NCBI GenBank assembly: GCA_011389575.1 | Contig: JAABUB010000014.1 | Span: 1-51,813 of the forward strand | Origin: Desulfotignum sp. | GTDB lineage: Bacteria; Desulfobacterota; Desulfobacteria; Desulfobacterales; Desulfobacteraceae | Length of the DNA: 51,813 nucleotides | Reading direction: 5' to 3' | In this document: positions 40,389 through 50,100 of the stretch, in pieces | Layout of the letters: each line of letters starts with the position of its first letter | How positions within the stretch are numbered: the stretch's first letter is position 1 | The notes under the pieces: model-generated | What the model was told of the DNA's origin: nothing | What the model saw: the letters and a program-made list of their open reading frames with translations, nothing else | Database searches by the model: none | Made by a program: the position numbers and the translations under genes

Positions 40389-41694
40389 ATTGATTACATT
40401 GTTGTTGTTTGGCAGTATGCTGTTGTTGTTACTTACGGGTTTCCCAATCGCATTTGGCCTGGGTGCGATAGCGATGGTTTTATCCATGTGGTTATGGGGA
40501 CCACAATCTCTTTTCATGGCTTATCTGGCAGCCGTGAGTACAGTGAACTATACGGTTCTGGTCAGCATTTCCATGTTTGTATTCATGGGGATGATGCTGT
40601 TTTATTCCGGGATGGCTGAAGATCTTTTTACAACCTTCCAGTATTGGCTGGCACCGATACCGGGGGGGCTGGCATCTGCAACCGTTGGTGTCTGTACCGT
40701 GATTGCCGCACTCGTGAGTTCTGAAGCGGCCGGTACGCTGACCATGGGAAGAATTGCCCTGCCTTTGATGCGCAAGCGGGGATATACCAAAGAGCTTGCA
40801 ACCGGGTGCATTCAGGCCGGGGCTGCTCTGGGATTTCTTGTGCCGCCAAGCGTCATCGCAATCCTTTATGCCGTTATTGCAAAAGAGTCCATAGGCAAAC
40901 TCTTCCTTGGCGGTGCGATCCCCGGACTGATGCTGGCTGTTATGTATATCGTTTATATCACGATACGGTGCAAGATCCAGCCGCATATCGCCCCGAGCAT
41001 ACCCAAGGAGGAACGACCGTCACAAAAGGAAAAGATAAACAGCCTTAAACACCTGATCATGCCGGGCGCCATCATATTCTCCGTAATTGGAACGATTATG
41101 CTGGGGTTGACCACGCCTGTCGAATCATCTGCCATCGGTGCCATGGGCGCCATCATAGCGGTTGCTATCAAAAGAAAACTTACCATGGAAGTCTTGAGAA
41201 ATGCGCTTATGGAAAGTTCAAAGCTTACGGCGATCATGATGTGGATATTCATGGGAGCGATCACTTTTGGCCAAATTTATGATGCACTGGGGGCCAAGGA
41301 GCTCATCCATACAATAACACACGCGCTTCCCCTTGGACCGTGGGGGGTTCTCATCATGATACAGTTGACGTTCTTCGTTTTGGGGATGTTCATGGATGAC
41401 ACGGCGATTCTGTTCATTACCATGCCGATCTATATACCTGTCATCATCGAACTGGGATTCAACCCAACATGGTTTGGAGTCCTTTATATCATCAATATGC
41501 AGATGGCTTATTTGACTCCCCCGTTTGGATACTGTCTGATGCTGATAAAAGGTGTGGTGCCTCCTGATATAAGTATGGGAGATATCTACAAATCCGTCAT
41601 TCCATTTGTCATGATACAGGGATTGGCCCTTGCACTGATTATGATATTTCCGGAACTTGTACTCTGGCTGCCAAGAGTGATGCTGGGAGGTTAA
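40378..41694 (+). CDS. TRAP transporter large permease subunit (DctM family)
   Basis: 438 residues with about 12 hydrophobic segments. 'GFPIAFGLGAIAMVLSMWLWG', 'SSEAAGTLTMGRIALPLMRKRGY', 'AGAALGFLVPPSVIAILYAV' and 'MDDTAILFITMPIYIPVI' are DctM signatures. It is the Na+-coupled channel-forming subunit. The start at 40378 lies within the dctQ stop and follows GGGAGGG; the longer frame from 40342 is inside dctQ. Confidence 0.9.
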   Translation: MGIELITLLLFGSMLLLLLTGFPIAFGLGAIAMVLSMWLWGPQSLFMAYLAAVSTVNYTVLVSISMFVFMGMMLFYSGMAEDLFTTFQYWLAPIPGGLASATVGVCTVIAALVSSEAAGTLTMGRIALPLMRKRGYTKELATGCIQAGAALGFLVPPSVIAILYAVIAKESIGKLFLGGAIPGLMLAVMYIVYITIRCKIQPHIAPSIPKEERPSQKEKINSLKHLIMPGAIIFSVIGTIMLGLTTPVESSAIGAMGAIIAVAIKRKLTMEVLRNALMESSKLTAIMMWIFMGAITFGQIYDALGAKELIHTITHALPLGPWGVLIMIQLTFFVLGMFMDDTAILFITMPIYIPVIIELGFNPTWFGVLYIINMQMAYLTPPFGYCLMLIKGVVPPDISMGDIYKSVIPFVMIQGLALALIMIFPELVLWLPRVMLGG

Positions 41695-41747
41695 GGCCCC
41701 GGCGGAAAAAGGATTTGTGTTGCCTCTATTTTTAGTTTTGGAAACCA

Positions 41748-42830
41748 ATGATGAATGATTTGAAACAACCAATGCAAGACGGGTACTGGATGCCGGGTGA
41801 ATTTGAACCCCACAAAGCCTGCTGGATGATCTGGCCGCAGCGGGGAGATACTTACCGCCTCAAGGCAGGGCCTGCCCAAAAGGCGTTTGTTGAAATTGCC
41901 AGGGCTGTTCTCCGGTTTGAGCCGGTAAATGTCTGTGTATCAAAAGAGCAGTTTGATCTTGCAAAAGACAGACTGCCAGGTCAGGTCAACCTGTTTGAAA
42001 TGGAATCGGATGATGCATGGGCCAGAGATACCGGTCCCAGTTTTATCATAAATCAAGACAGAAATGTCAGAGGCGTCAGCTGGAGGTTTAATGCCTGGGG
42101 AGGCATATTCAGCCCCTTTGACAAGGATGCGGCTGTTGCCGGTAATATTCTGGCACGTGAACAAAGATTGCAATATAATGCACCATTGATCCTTGAAGGC
42201 GGCTCCATCCATGTTGACGGTCAGGGCACCTTGATTACCACAGAAGAATGTCTGCTCAATCCGAACCGCAATCCGGATCTTACAAAGGAAGACATCGCGT
42301 CATATCTTAAAACGTATTTAGGCGTGAAAAAAATAATCTGGATAAAAAAAGGGGTGTTCCTGGATGAGACAGATGGGCATGTGGATAATCTATGCGCCTT
42401 TGCACGTCCCGGAGAAGTCGTTCTGACATGGACAGAGGATCAAACCGATCCGCAGTATGACATTTCAAGATACGCGTATGAAATTTTATCCAGAACAACC
42501 GATGCCCGGGGCAGGAAACTGAACGTTCATAAGATCCACCAGCCTGGTCCGCTTTTCATATCAAAAGAAGAAAGCCTGGGATTCGATGTGGTGGCGGGCG
42601 CAAAGGTGAGAAAAGAAGGGGATCGTCTGGCGGGGTCATATATTAATTTTTATATGCCCAACAACGGGATTGTCATGCCTTTGTTTGATGACCCCCATGA
42701 CCGTTGTGCCGTTGAAGCCATACAGAAAATTTTCCCTGAACGTAAGATAATCGGTGTTCAGACCAGGGAAATCCTGCTGGGAGGAGGCAATATCCATTGT
42801 TTGACTCAGCAGCAGCCTTTGTCTGCCTGA
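41748..42830 (+). CDS. aguA: Agmatine deiminase
   Basis: 360 residues of the agmatine/peptidyl-arginine deiminase fold. Active-site features are 'ESDDAWARDTGPSF' (Asp94 region), 'LEGGSIHVDGQGT' (Glu150), 'DETDGHVDNL' (His211) and the nucleophile Cys351 in 'GGGNIHCLTQQQP'. The 'ESDDxWxRDTGP' start motif is AguA-specific. It hydrolyses agmatine to N-carbamoylputrescine and ammonia in the cytosol. Two adjacent ATG codons begin the gene and the ribosome site is weak (GGAAA), so it may depend on upstream translation. AguB follows 32 bp later, giving the full two-step route to putrescine. Confidence 0.95.
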   Translation: MMNDLKQPMQDGYWMPGEFEPHKACWMIWPQRGDTYRLKAGPAQKAFVEIARAVLRFEPVNVCVSKEQFDLAKDRLPGQVNLFEMESDDAWARDTGPSFIINQDRNVRGVSWRFNAWGGIFSPFDKDAAVAGNILAREQRLQYNAPLILEGGSIHVDGQGTLITTEECLLNPNRNPDLTKEDIASYLKTYLGVKKIIWIKKGVFLDETDGHVDNLCAFARPGEVVLTWTEDQTDPQYDISRYAYEILSRTTDARGRKLNVHKIHQPGPLFISKEESLGFDVVAGAKVRKEGDRLAGSYINFYMPNNGIVMPLFDDPHDRCAVEAIQKIFPERKIIGVQTREILLGGGNIHCLTQQQPLSA

Positions 42831-42862
42831 AGATTGCATCAAATGCATAAAAAGGGAAACAG

Positions 42863-43741
42863 ATGAATCAGGTGACTGTAGCGGCAACGCAAATGGCCTG
42901 CAGCGATGATCGTAAAGAAAATATCGACCATGCTGAAAATCTTGTGGCAACCGCTTCAAAAAAAGGGGCACAGATTATCCTGCTGCAGGAGCTTTTTGAA
43001 ACCAGGTACTTCTGCCAGGAAGAGAAACAGGCGTATTTCAGGCTGGCAACTCCGCTTGAGAAAAATTCGACCATAAAACACTTTGCAAAAATTGCAAAAA
43101 AATTGGGAGTGGTGCTGCCCATCAGTTTTTTTGAACGGAAAAACAAAGCCTTTTACAATACAGTAGCAATGATTGATGCAGACGGAAGCGTCCTGGGTAC
43201 CTATCGCAAATGCCACATTCCGGATGGTCCGGGGTACGAGGAAAAATTCTATTTTAAGCCGGGAGATACAGGCTTTAAAGTCTGGTCCACAAAATATGCA
43301 AATCTCGGTGTAGGGATCTGCTGGGACCAGTGGTTTCCCGAAGCAGCCAGAATCATGGCACTCCAAGGGGCCGATCTGCTGTTATACCCAACAGCCATCG
43401 GATCGGAACCTGTGGATGAAACCAATGATTCAAAAAATCACTGGCAGACATGCATGCAGGGCCACTCTGCCTGTAACATGCTCCCTGTTATCGTATCAAA
43501 CAGGATTGGCACCGAGCAGTTTGACAACTCACAGATTACATTTTACGGTTCATCGTTTATCACCGATAATAAGGGGCAGATAGTTGCTCAGGCCGACCGG
43601 TCCAGCAAATCAGTCGTTACTGCGATATTTGACCTTGAACTGCACCGTCTCGAAATGGCAGCATGGGGCCTTTTCAGGGACAGAAGACCATCCCAGTACA
43701 GTCTTCTTCTCTCAAACGACGGTGAGGAGGAAATAGTGTAA
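42863..43741 (+). CDS. aguB: N-carbamoylputrescine amidase
   Basis: 292 residues of the nitrilase superfamily. The catalytic triad is Glu43 ('LLQELFETRYF'), Lys116 ('TYRKCHIPDGPGYEEKFYFKPGD') and Cys153 ('GICWDQWFPEAAR'). The 'KCHIPDGPGYEEKFYF' and 'TAIGSEP' segments are those of AguB. It releases CO2 and ammonia from N-carbamoylputrescine to yield putrescine. It immediately follows aguA. Confidence 0.95.
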   Translation: MNQVTVAATQMACSDDRKENIDHAENLVATASKKGAQIILLQELFETRYFCQEEKQAYFRLATPLEKNSTIKHFAKIAKKLGVVLPISFFERKNKAFYNTVAMIDADGSVLGTYRKCHIPDGPGYEEKFYFKPGDTGFKVWSTKYANLGVGICWDQWFPEAARIMALQGADLLLYPTAIGSEPVDETNDSKNHWQTCMQGHSACNMLPVIVSNRIGTEQFDNSQITFYGSSFITDNKGQIVAQADRSSKSVVTAIFDLELHRLEMAAWGLFRDRRPSQYSLLLSNDGEEEIV

Positions 43742-43863
43742 AGATGCCAATCTTGTCGGTTTTGTCAAAGCAGGGTTGATTCTATAACAGATCAACATGT
43801 GGTTTGGTCCGAATATTTCAAAAGAACATGAAAGTTAAAAAATTAGCTGTTTAAGGAAATTTT

Positions 43864-44838
43864 ATGAAAGTAAATGGGAATAAGATAACAAGCTTAGAAG
43901 GTGCTGTTAAGACCCATGTCAAAGATGGCTGCCATTTATCCATAGGTGGATTCACCATTAATCGTAATCCCATGGCCGCTGTATACGAGATCATCCGTCA
44001 GAAAACAAAAAACCTTCATCTTTATGCACATTCAAATGGGCAGGGTGCGGACGAGCTGATCGGTGCAGGTGCGGTTTCATGTCTTGAAATCGCCTACGGT
44101 GGAACAGGGAAGTTTGCAGCTACCTGTATACGGTTTAGAAAAGCGGTCGAGGAAGAAAAAATTCAGGTGGAAGATTATACAAACTATCAGATGACACTTC
44201 GGTTCCTTGCCGGATCCATGGGGGTCCCTTTTTTACCCTCTCGAACGTCTCTTGGGACAGATATCATTGAAAAATGGGGATTTGCGCCGGAATTCAGAAA
44301 CCAACAGCCCAACATCCCAAATAAAAAATTGGTAGTATTGGAAAATCCGTTTGATGACTGGTGTGACACAAAAAAAATAGTACTGGTTCCGGCTATTAAC
44401 CCGGATGTAACGATTATCCATGTCCAGAAAGCGGATTACAGAGGGAATTGCCGGATCGATGGATTGACCTTTGCCGACGTAGAACAGGCAAAGGCTGCCA
44501 GAACACTTATTATCACATGCGAAGAGCTGCTGGATGACGATTACCTGAAAAACCAACCGGATCGTAATCAGATTCCTTTTATACACGCTGATGCCGTCGT
44601 ACACATCCCGTATGGTGCATATCCAACGGCTTGCTATAAATATTATGATTATGATCCGGTTTTTTTAAAACAATACGCTGAATTGGCAAAGAATGAAGAA
44701 AAATATCAATCCTATCTTGAATCCATTTACAACAGAAAATCACACAGAGAGCTTCTTGATTTCGTGGGCAGGGGACGTCTTGAAATGATTAAAGCTGATA
44801 AAAACAGAGGGTATGCTGCAAAACTGGATAGAAGATAG
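43864..44838 (+). CDS. CoA-transferase subunit A (glutaconate CoA-transferase type)
   Basis: 324 residues of the family I CoA-transferase alpha chain, GctA-like. 'DGCHLSIGGFTINRNPMAAVYEIIRQ' carries the CoA-binding GGF motif, and 'PAINPDVTIIHVQKADYRGN' and 'VHIPYGAYPTACYKYYDYD' match GctA. It works with the beta subunit encoded 18 bp downstream. Substrate is not evident; in this operon it could activate 4-hydroxybutyrate, GABA-derived acids or glutarate-like acids. AAGGAA precedes the ATG. A 122-bp gap separates it from aguB. Confidence 0.88.
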   Translation: MKVNGNKITSLEGAVKTHVKDGCHLSIGGFTINRNPMAAVYEIIRQKTKNLHLYAHSNGQGADELIGAGAVSCLEIAYGGTGKFAATCIRFRKAVEEEKIQVEDYTNYQMTLRFLAGSMGVPFLPSRTSLGTDIIEKWGFAPEFRNQQPNIPNKKLVVLENPFDDWCDTKKIVLVPAINPDVTIIHVQKADYRGNCRIDGLTFADVEQAKAARTLIITCEELLDDDYLKNQPDRNQIPFIHADAVVHIPYGAYPTACYKYYDYDPVFLKQYAELAKNEEKYQSYLESIYNRKSHRELLDFVGRGRLEMIKADKNRGYAAKLDRR

Positions 44839-44856
44839 GACAGGGGTTGGAGAGAT

Positions 44857-45618
44857 ATGGATTATACGTTAAAAGAGATGATGGCTATTGTGGCAGCAAG
44901 GGAAATTCGAAACGATGATATCGTTTTCTGCGGAACAGGAATTTCCATGCTTGCAGCCATGGCAGCCAAAAATATCAATGCACCGGAAAGTGTTATTTTT
45001 TTTGAAACAGGGGCAATCGATTCAAAACTCGAGGATTTGCCGCTCGCGGTCGGGGACCCGAGAATCATGTATCAGTCTTCCTCCAACGGCGGTCTTTTGG
45101 AATCATTTGCCACCATGCAGAACCCGTTTACCGGTTCACACATCGTCGGGATACTCGGTGCGGCTCAAATTGATATATATGGCAACCTTAATTCTACGGT
45201 AATTGGCGATTATCATGCGCCTGATGTTAGATTTTCCGGTAGCGGAGGCGCTTGCGATGTGGCTTCTTTTGTTTCAAGGAGTATTATTTTCATGAAACAG
45301 GAAAAGCGAAAATTCAAGAATAAACTGGATTATTTGACGAGCCCTGGTTATCTGGATGGCCCTGAAGCGAGAAAAAAAGCAGGGCTTCCCGAAGGAGGTC
45401 CTGTCAGTGTTGTAACCGACATGGGGATGATGGCATTTGACAGTGAATCAAAAAAGATGTTCCTTAAAGGATATTATCCCGGTATTACCCCTGAAGAAAT
45501 TTTACAGAATATGGAATTTGAAATTGATGTGACCCGGGCGGAAGAAATCACGCCGCCTTCAGCCAATGAGCTTTCATTGCTGAGAGAAAAATGTGATCCC
45601 CATCGGCTGATTTTGTAA
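44857..45618 (+). CDS. CoA-transferase subunit B (glutaconate CoA-transferase type)
   Basis: 253 residues, GctB-like. The likely catalytic glutamate is Glu50 in 'VIFFETGAIDSK', at the position of Glu54 in the Acidaminococcus enzyme, and 'FSGSGGACDVASF' forms the conserved glycine loop. It forms a complex with subunit A. A truncated paralogue of the C-terminus lies at 51081-51323. GGAGAG precedes the ATG. Confidence 0.88.
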   Translation: MDYTLKEMMAIVAAREIRNDDIVFCGTGISMLAAMAAKNINAPESVIFFETGAIDSKLEDLPLAVGDPRIMYQSSSNGGLLESFATMQNPFTGSHIVGILGAAQIDIYGNLNSTVIGDYHAPDVRFSGSGGACDVASFVSRSIIFMKQEKRKFKNKLDYLTSPGYLDGPEARKKAGLPEGGPVSVVTDMGMMAFDSESKKMFLKGYYPGITPEEILQNMEFEIDVTRAEEITPPSANELSLLREKCDPHRLIL

Positions 45619-45657
45619 TAAAACCTAACCATTCAACATTCGAAAGAAAAAAAAAGA

Positions 45658-46452
45658 ATGAGCTTGGAACCATCCTTTTTTAAAAATCAGTTCGATTTTT
45701 CAGGTAAAGTCGCTATTATTACCGGGGGAAGTTCAGGTATTGGGTTTGAAACTGCGCGGATGCTTCTTGCCGGGGGTGCCAGGGTGCTGTTGACCGGTCG
45801 CGATGAAATCAAGGGGGAAAAAGCTGTCAGAAAATTGGGAAAAGGGCCATGTCAAAAAATCAATTTTCTTAAAGCAGATGTATCAAAAACAGGCCAGTGT
45901 AAAAAAATTATCTGCTCAACAATTGAACAATATGGTAAAATTGATATCGTAATCAACAATGCGGGTGTCTTTAAGGCAAATCCCATAGAAAATGTCACTG
46001 AAAAAGAGTTTGACTGGATCGTTGATACCAATTTAAAAGGTGCTTTTTTTATATGTAAATACGCTGTTCCTTATCTCAAAAAAAATAAGGCCGGTGCCGT
46101 CATTAATGTTTCTTCCGATGCCGGCCTGCAGGGAAATAACTTATCATCAGCTTATTGTGCCTCAAAAGGCGGCCTGACCATTTTTACAAAAGCTTTGGCA
46201 TTGGAATTGGCTTCTTATGGGATTCGTGTCAATTGTGTCTGCCCCGGGGATATTGCAACCCCGATGCTTGATAATGATCTTGAAACAAGAAGTGATTCAA
46301 AAAAGTATTTGAAAGCTTTGACAGAATCGTATCCGGTTGGAAGATTGGGACGTCCCGAAGAAGTGGCATCGGTTATTTGTTTTTTGGCATCCGGCGCATC
46401 TGGTTTTGTAACAGGTGCTGCCTGGTCGGTTGACGGTGGGATAACAGCCTAA
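45658..46452 (+). CDS. Short-chain dehydrogenase/reductase
   Basis: 264 residues, classical SDR. TGGSSGIG (22-29) binds the nucleotide, NNAG is at 100-103, the catalytic Ser is at 152/153, Tyr166 and Lys170 (YCASK). The tail 'GAAWSVDGGITA' is common in FabG-like enzymes. It oxidises or reduces an alcohol/keto or aldehyde group with NAD(P). As the last gene of the agmatine operon it might reduce succinate semialdehyde to 4-hydroxybutyrate, but classical SDRs act on many substrates and I cannot assign one. The ribosome site is poor. Confidence 0.88.
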   Translation: MSLEPSFFKNQFDFSGKVAIITGGSSGIGFETARMLLAGGARVLLTGRDEIKGEKAVRKLGKGPCQKINFLKADVSKTGQCKKIICSTIEQYGKIDIVINNAGVFKANPIENVTEKEFDWIVDTNLKGAFFICKYAVPYLKKNKAGAVINVSSDAGLQGNNLSSAYCASKGGLTIFTKALALELASYGIRVNCVCPGDIATPMLDNDLETRSDSKKYLKALTESYPVGRLGRPEEVASVICFLASGASGFVTGAAWSVDGGITA

Positions 46453-46498
46453 AAGATGATAAGCAGTATCCCAGGCAAGAAATCTGCTGAAAAATAAA

Positions 46499-46544
46499 AA
46501 AGAACCTGCGAGGTTGATATCAGCCTCGCAGGTTCTTTTTTTTT
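46499..46544. terminator. Bidirectional terminator between the agmatine operon and the fusion operon
   Basis: AAGAACCTGCGAGG pairs with CCTCGCAGGTTCTT around a 10-nt loop. Nine Ts follow on the plus strand, and the minus-strand side has a T-rich tract, so both convergent units can end here. Confidence 0.9.
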
Positions 46545-47088
46545 AACCCATATAATTGGTGGTTCGCGGCACCCTGACAGCTTCCTTGAGCAGATTTTCC
46601 GCCAGATTTCTGCGTTTTTGATCAGACCGTCCTTCGGTCTGTCTGTTTTTCATCTGCTGGCTGCGGAGTTTGCGCGAAATTTTGTCTGTTTCCTTGAATA
46701 CCAGAGCACCGAAGTTACATTCACCGACACAGGCGGGAGTCCCCCCGCAAAGGTCGCATTTGAAAGGTATGCCGGATTCATATTGCTCGATCATGCCATA
46801 GGGACAGGCAGATACGCATTCGCCGCAGCGAGTGCATTTTTTGATATTTATGGCAATGACACCCCGGTCATTTTTAATAATAGCCCCTTCCGGGCATGCG
46901 GTCATGCAGTCGGCATTTGGGCATTGAAAGCAGACACTGGGTACAGAGTAGCCCTCATGGGGGAAATTATTGATTTTCAGTCTGGCCCTGGACGGGATAA
47001 ACATCCCTTCCTTGACCGCTGAACAGGCATATGTGCACCGGTTGCATCCCGTACACCGGTTGGGGATGGCCAAAAGTACTTTTTCCAT
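46543..47088 (-). CDS. Four-[4Fe-4S] ferredoxin subunit, AorA/DmsB-like
   Basis: 181 residues. Sixteen Cys fall in four sets: 12/15/18/22, 53/56/61/65, 85/88/91/95 and 111/114/120/124, the pattern of HycB/DmsB-type proteins and of AorA, the small subunit of the Aromatoleum tungsten AOR. The C-terminal ~45 residues are basic and cluster-free. It follows the aminotransferase-AOR fusion by 15 bp, so it almost certainly takes electrons from that AOR domain. No flavin AorC-like subunit is nearby, so the final acceptor is open. Confidence 0.88.
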   Translation of the reverse strand: MEKVLLAIPNRCTGCNRCTYACSAVKEGMFIPSRARLKINNFPHEGYSVPSVCFQCPNADCMTACPEGAIIKNDRGVIAINIKKCTRCGECVSACPYGMIEQYESGIPFKCDLCGGTPACVGECNFGALVFKETDKISRKLRSQQMKNRQTEGRSDQKRRNLAENLLKEAVRVPRTTNYMG

Positions 47089-47103
47089 TGATTCGCTCCT
47101 TGT

Positions 47104-50100
47104 TTAATTGACATCCAAAAGATTGAGTTCCGACAGTTTTTCCGGGGTGGGCTGGCCCTGTTCGTCCCAGCCGCGCAAACGGTACAGCAGGGTTTTCATT
47201 TCAAGCAATGCATCTGCATCAAATTTTTTCCCTTCCCATGGTCCGTTTTGCAGGGTCTGATTCAGTATTTTTTCCGATACTGTATCCTGTGTCGCAGTGA
47301 AACCCGCCTGAACATTGAACAGACGAATCAAGTTCCAGATGCGTTCACCCGCCATATCCAGGTCTTTTGCCGAGATCTTTTTTCCCAGTCCTTTGGTGAG
47401 AAAATCTGCCATGATATTGGTATCTACGGTACCCCAGAAGTCACACAACCCCATGGAAAATTTAACCGCGTTCAAATTCTGGTTGTTCAAGACGGCATTG
47501 CTCATCTCTCTGGTTTTAAACGGTTCATCTTCAAACAGCGTATAGGATCTCAAATGACATGCCCCCCGTTCAGATGTGGCATATCCCAAAGCCATCCCAT
47601 AGTTCCCCCGGGGGTCATACCCTGGCAGCTCGAGATTTTTGGAGTGGGCGGCCATGTCCGCGGCATTGTATTTGGCTGCCAGTTTTCCTGCACCGAGTGC
47701 CATTTGTTTTGCCCGTGGGGTGGAAAGGGTGGCAATCTCCTTTATCAGGGCAAGATATTGCTCTGTGTTTCCAAAGGTAACCCCAAGGTCGCATTTGCCT
47801 GATTCAGTCAGGTCCATGGCCAGGCCAATGATAGCACCGGTGGACATGGTGTCCAATCCGAAATCGTCACACAGCCGGTTAAATTTCATCACCGATTCAA
47901 GATCATCGATTTCGCAGTTGGAACCCCCAAGACACAGGGTTTCATATTCCGGCCCTTCAATTTGTGTGCCGTTGAGAGAGGTGAATTTGCCGCATCCCAT
48001 TGGACAGGAAGCGCATGACCGGTCCCCGATTTTTATATCGTCAATGGCGTCTGTGTTCAGTTTCAGGCGACCGTTGCTGACACCTCTGGTAAAGTTCCGG
48101 GTGGGATGGATGCCCATTTCATTGGTGACATCCATCAGAACCGGCGTGCCATTGGATTTTGCCCACATGTTGGCATCGGTCAGCAGGTTGTTGGCGGTAT
48201 GCTCTGCCACTTTTTCATAAAAGGCACCGATCTCATTGACCTGAACTCCACCGGTTCCCCTGCAGGCAATGGCTTTGAGATTTTTGGATCCAAACAGGGC
48301 CCCGGCCCCGCCCCGTCCCATCTGACGGTAGGATTCAGAGCCAACGCAGGAGAATTCGATAAGGTTTTCCCCGGCAGGGCCGATGGACAATGTTTTTGTT
48401 TCGGCATCCACCTGGTTCTTCAACCATACTTCTGTGTCAAAAATGCCTTTCCCCATGACCGGACCGGCATCTTCCAGAGATACGATATTGTTTTCTATTC
48501 TCAGGTAGACGGGTTTGTTGGAACTGCCGGTTATCATGATGCCGTCATAGCCGGCAAATTTGAGTTCCGGCCCGAAAGATCCGCCGATATTGGACTCAAA
48601 AATCGTTCCGGTTTTTGGAGACTTGGAAACCAGACAGGTCCTGGCAGAGGTCGGCACCAGGGTGCCGCAGACAGGACCGGTCATGATAACAATGGCATTT
48701 TCTTTAGACAGCGGATCGATCTTGGGATCAATGGTATCATACAGGTATTTGGCAGCCAGTCCCCACCCACCGATGTATTCATCACGTAATTTTTGAGGAA
48801 TGGTTTTGGATGTAATTTCCTGTGTGCTCAGATCCACATGAAGCATCTGACCGGTATACAGGTATTCATTGGGCTTGCCCTTGGGAAGCTCAATGGATTT
48901 AAACACATCCTCGATGCGGTTCAGAGCCTCATCCAGGATTTCCCAGGGCGTATTTAAGGCCGGTTCAAACCGGATGTTTTTGGCATTGGTCAGGGTACCG
49001 GCAGTGATGACCCCTCTTGAAAACAGGCCGGATGCTACTTTATAGCCAATGCCGTCGGTGTGAAACTCCATACCTAGCAGCAGGCCCAGGCCCCGCTTAT
49101 TTGCAAGTATCCCCGGATATCTTTCCTGGAGTTCACCCAGTTTTTCAAGCACATATTCACCCTTTTTTTTTGCCTGACCTGCCAGGTCTTCCTCTAAGAG
49201 AACGGATATGGCGGCAAGGGCGGATGCACAGGCAAGTGGATTGCCGCCAGTGGTGGTGGTGTGCATGAAAGGATTGGGCTCCATGCATTGCCAGATTTCG
49301 GGCGTGGACATGAATGCGGACATGGGAACAACCCCCCCACCCAAGGCTTTTCCAAAGCACATGATATCGGGTTTTACATCCCAGTGATCCACGCCGAAAA
49401 TTTCTCCGGTCCGGCCGAATCCGGTCTGCACTTCATCTGCAATGAGAAGAACACCGTAATGGTCACATAATGCACGGACACCGGGAAGATAGTCATCCGG
49501 CGGCACAATGGCACCGGCTTCACCCTGGATCGGTTCCAGCACCACTGCCGCGATGTCATCCCCCACAGCCCTGGCAGAGGCCAGTTCCTGTTCCAAGGCT
49601 TTAAGATTTCCGAACGGTGCCTGGCGCACGCCTTCCAGAAGCGGGAGCAACGGTTTTCTGAAGATATTTTTCCCCATCAGGGACAATGACCCCAGAGTTT
49701 TGCCATGAAAGCCTTTGAGCATGGAGATAAACCCTTTTTTTCCGGTATAGAGTTTGGCCAGTTTCATGGCACCTTCCACGGCTTCGGTACCGGAATTGGC
49801 AAAAAATCCGTACTGGATTTTGCCAGGGGTCAGCAGGGCCAGCACTTTGGCAAGCTGAGCCCTTAACGGATCCAGCATCTCCTGGCTGTACTGTGGGGAG
49901 CGGTCCAGCTGGGATTTTACAGCAGCCACAATTTTGGGGTGACGGATGCCATAGGAATACAGGCCGAAGCCCCCCAGCAGATCCAGAAATTCCCGATCCA
50001 GTGCATCCACCAGGATCGAACCCTTACCTGTCCATTCTGTAACAGCAAATCCCGTAGCTTCAGTGACCGATTTCCGATAGTCAAGAAATCCTTTGTTTAT

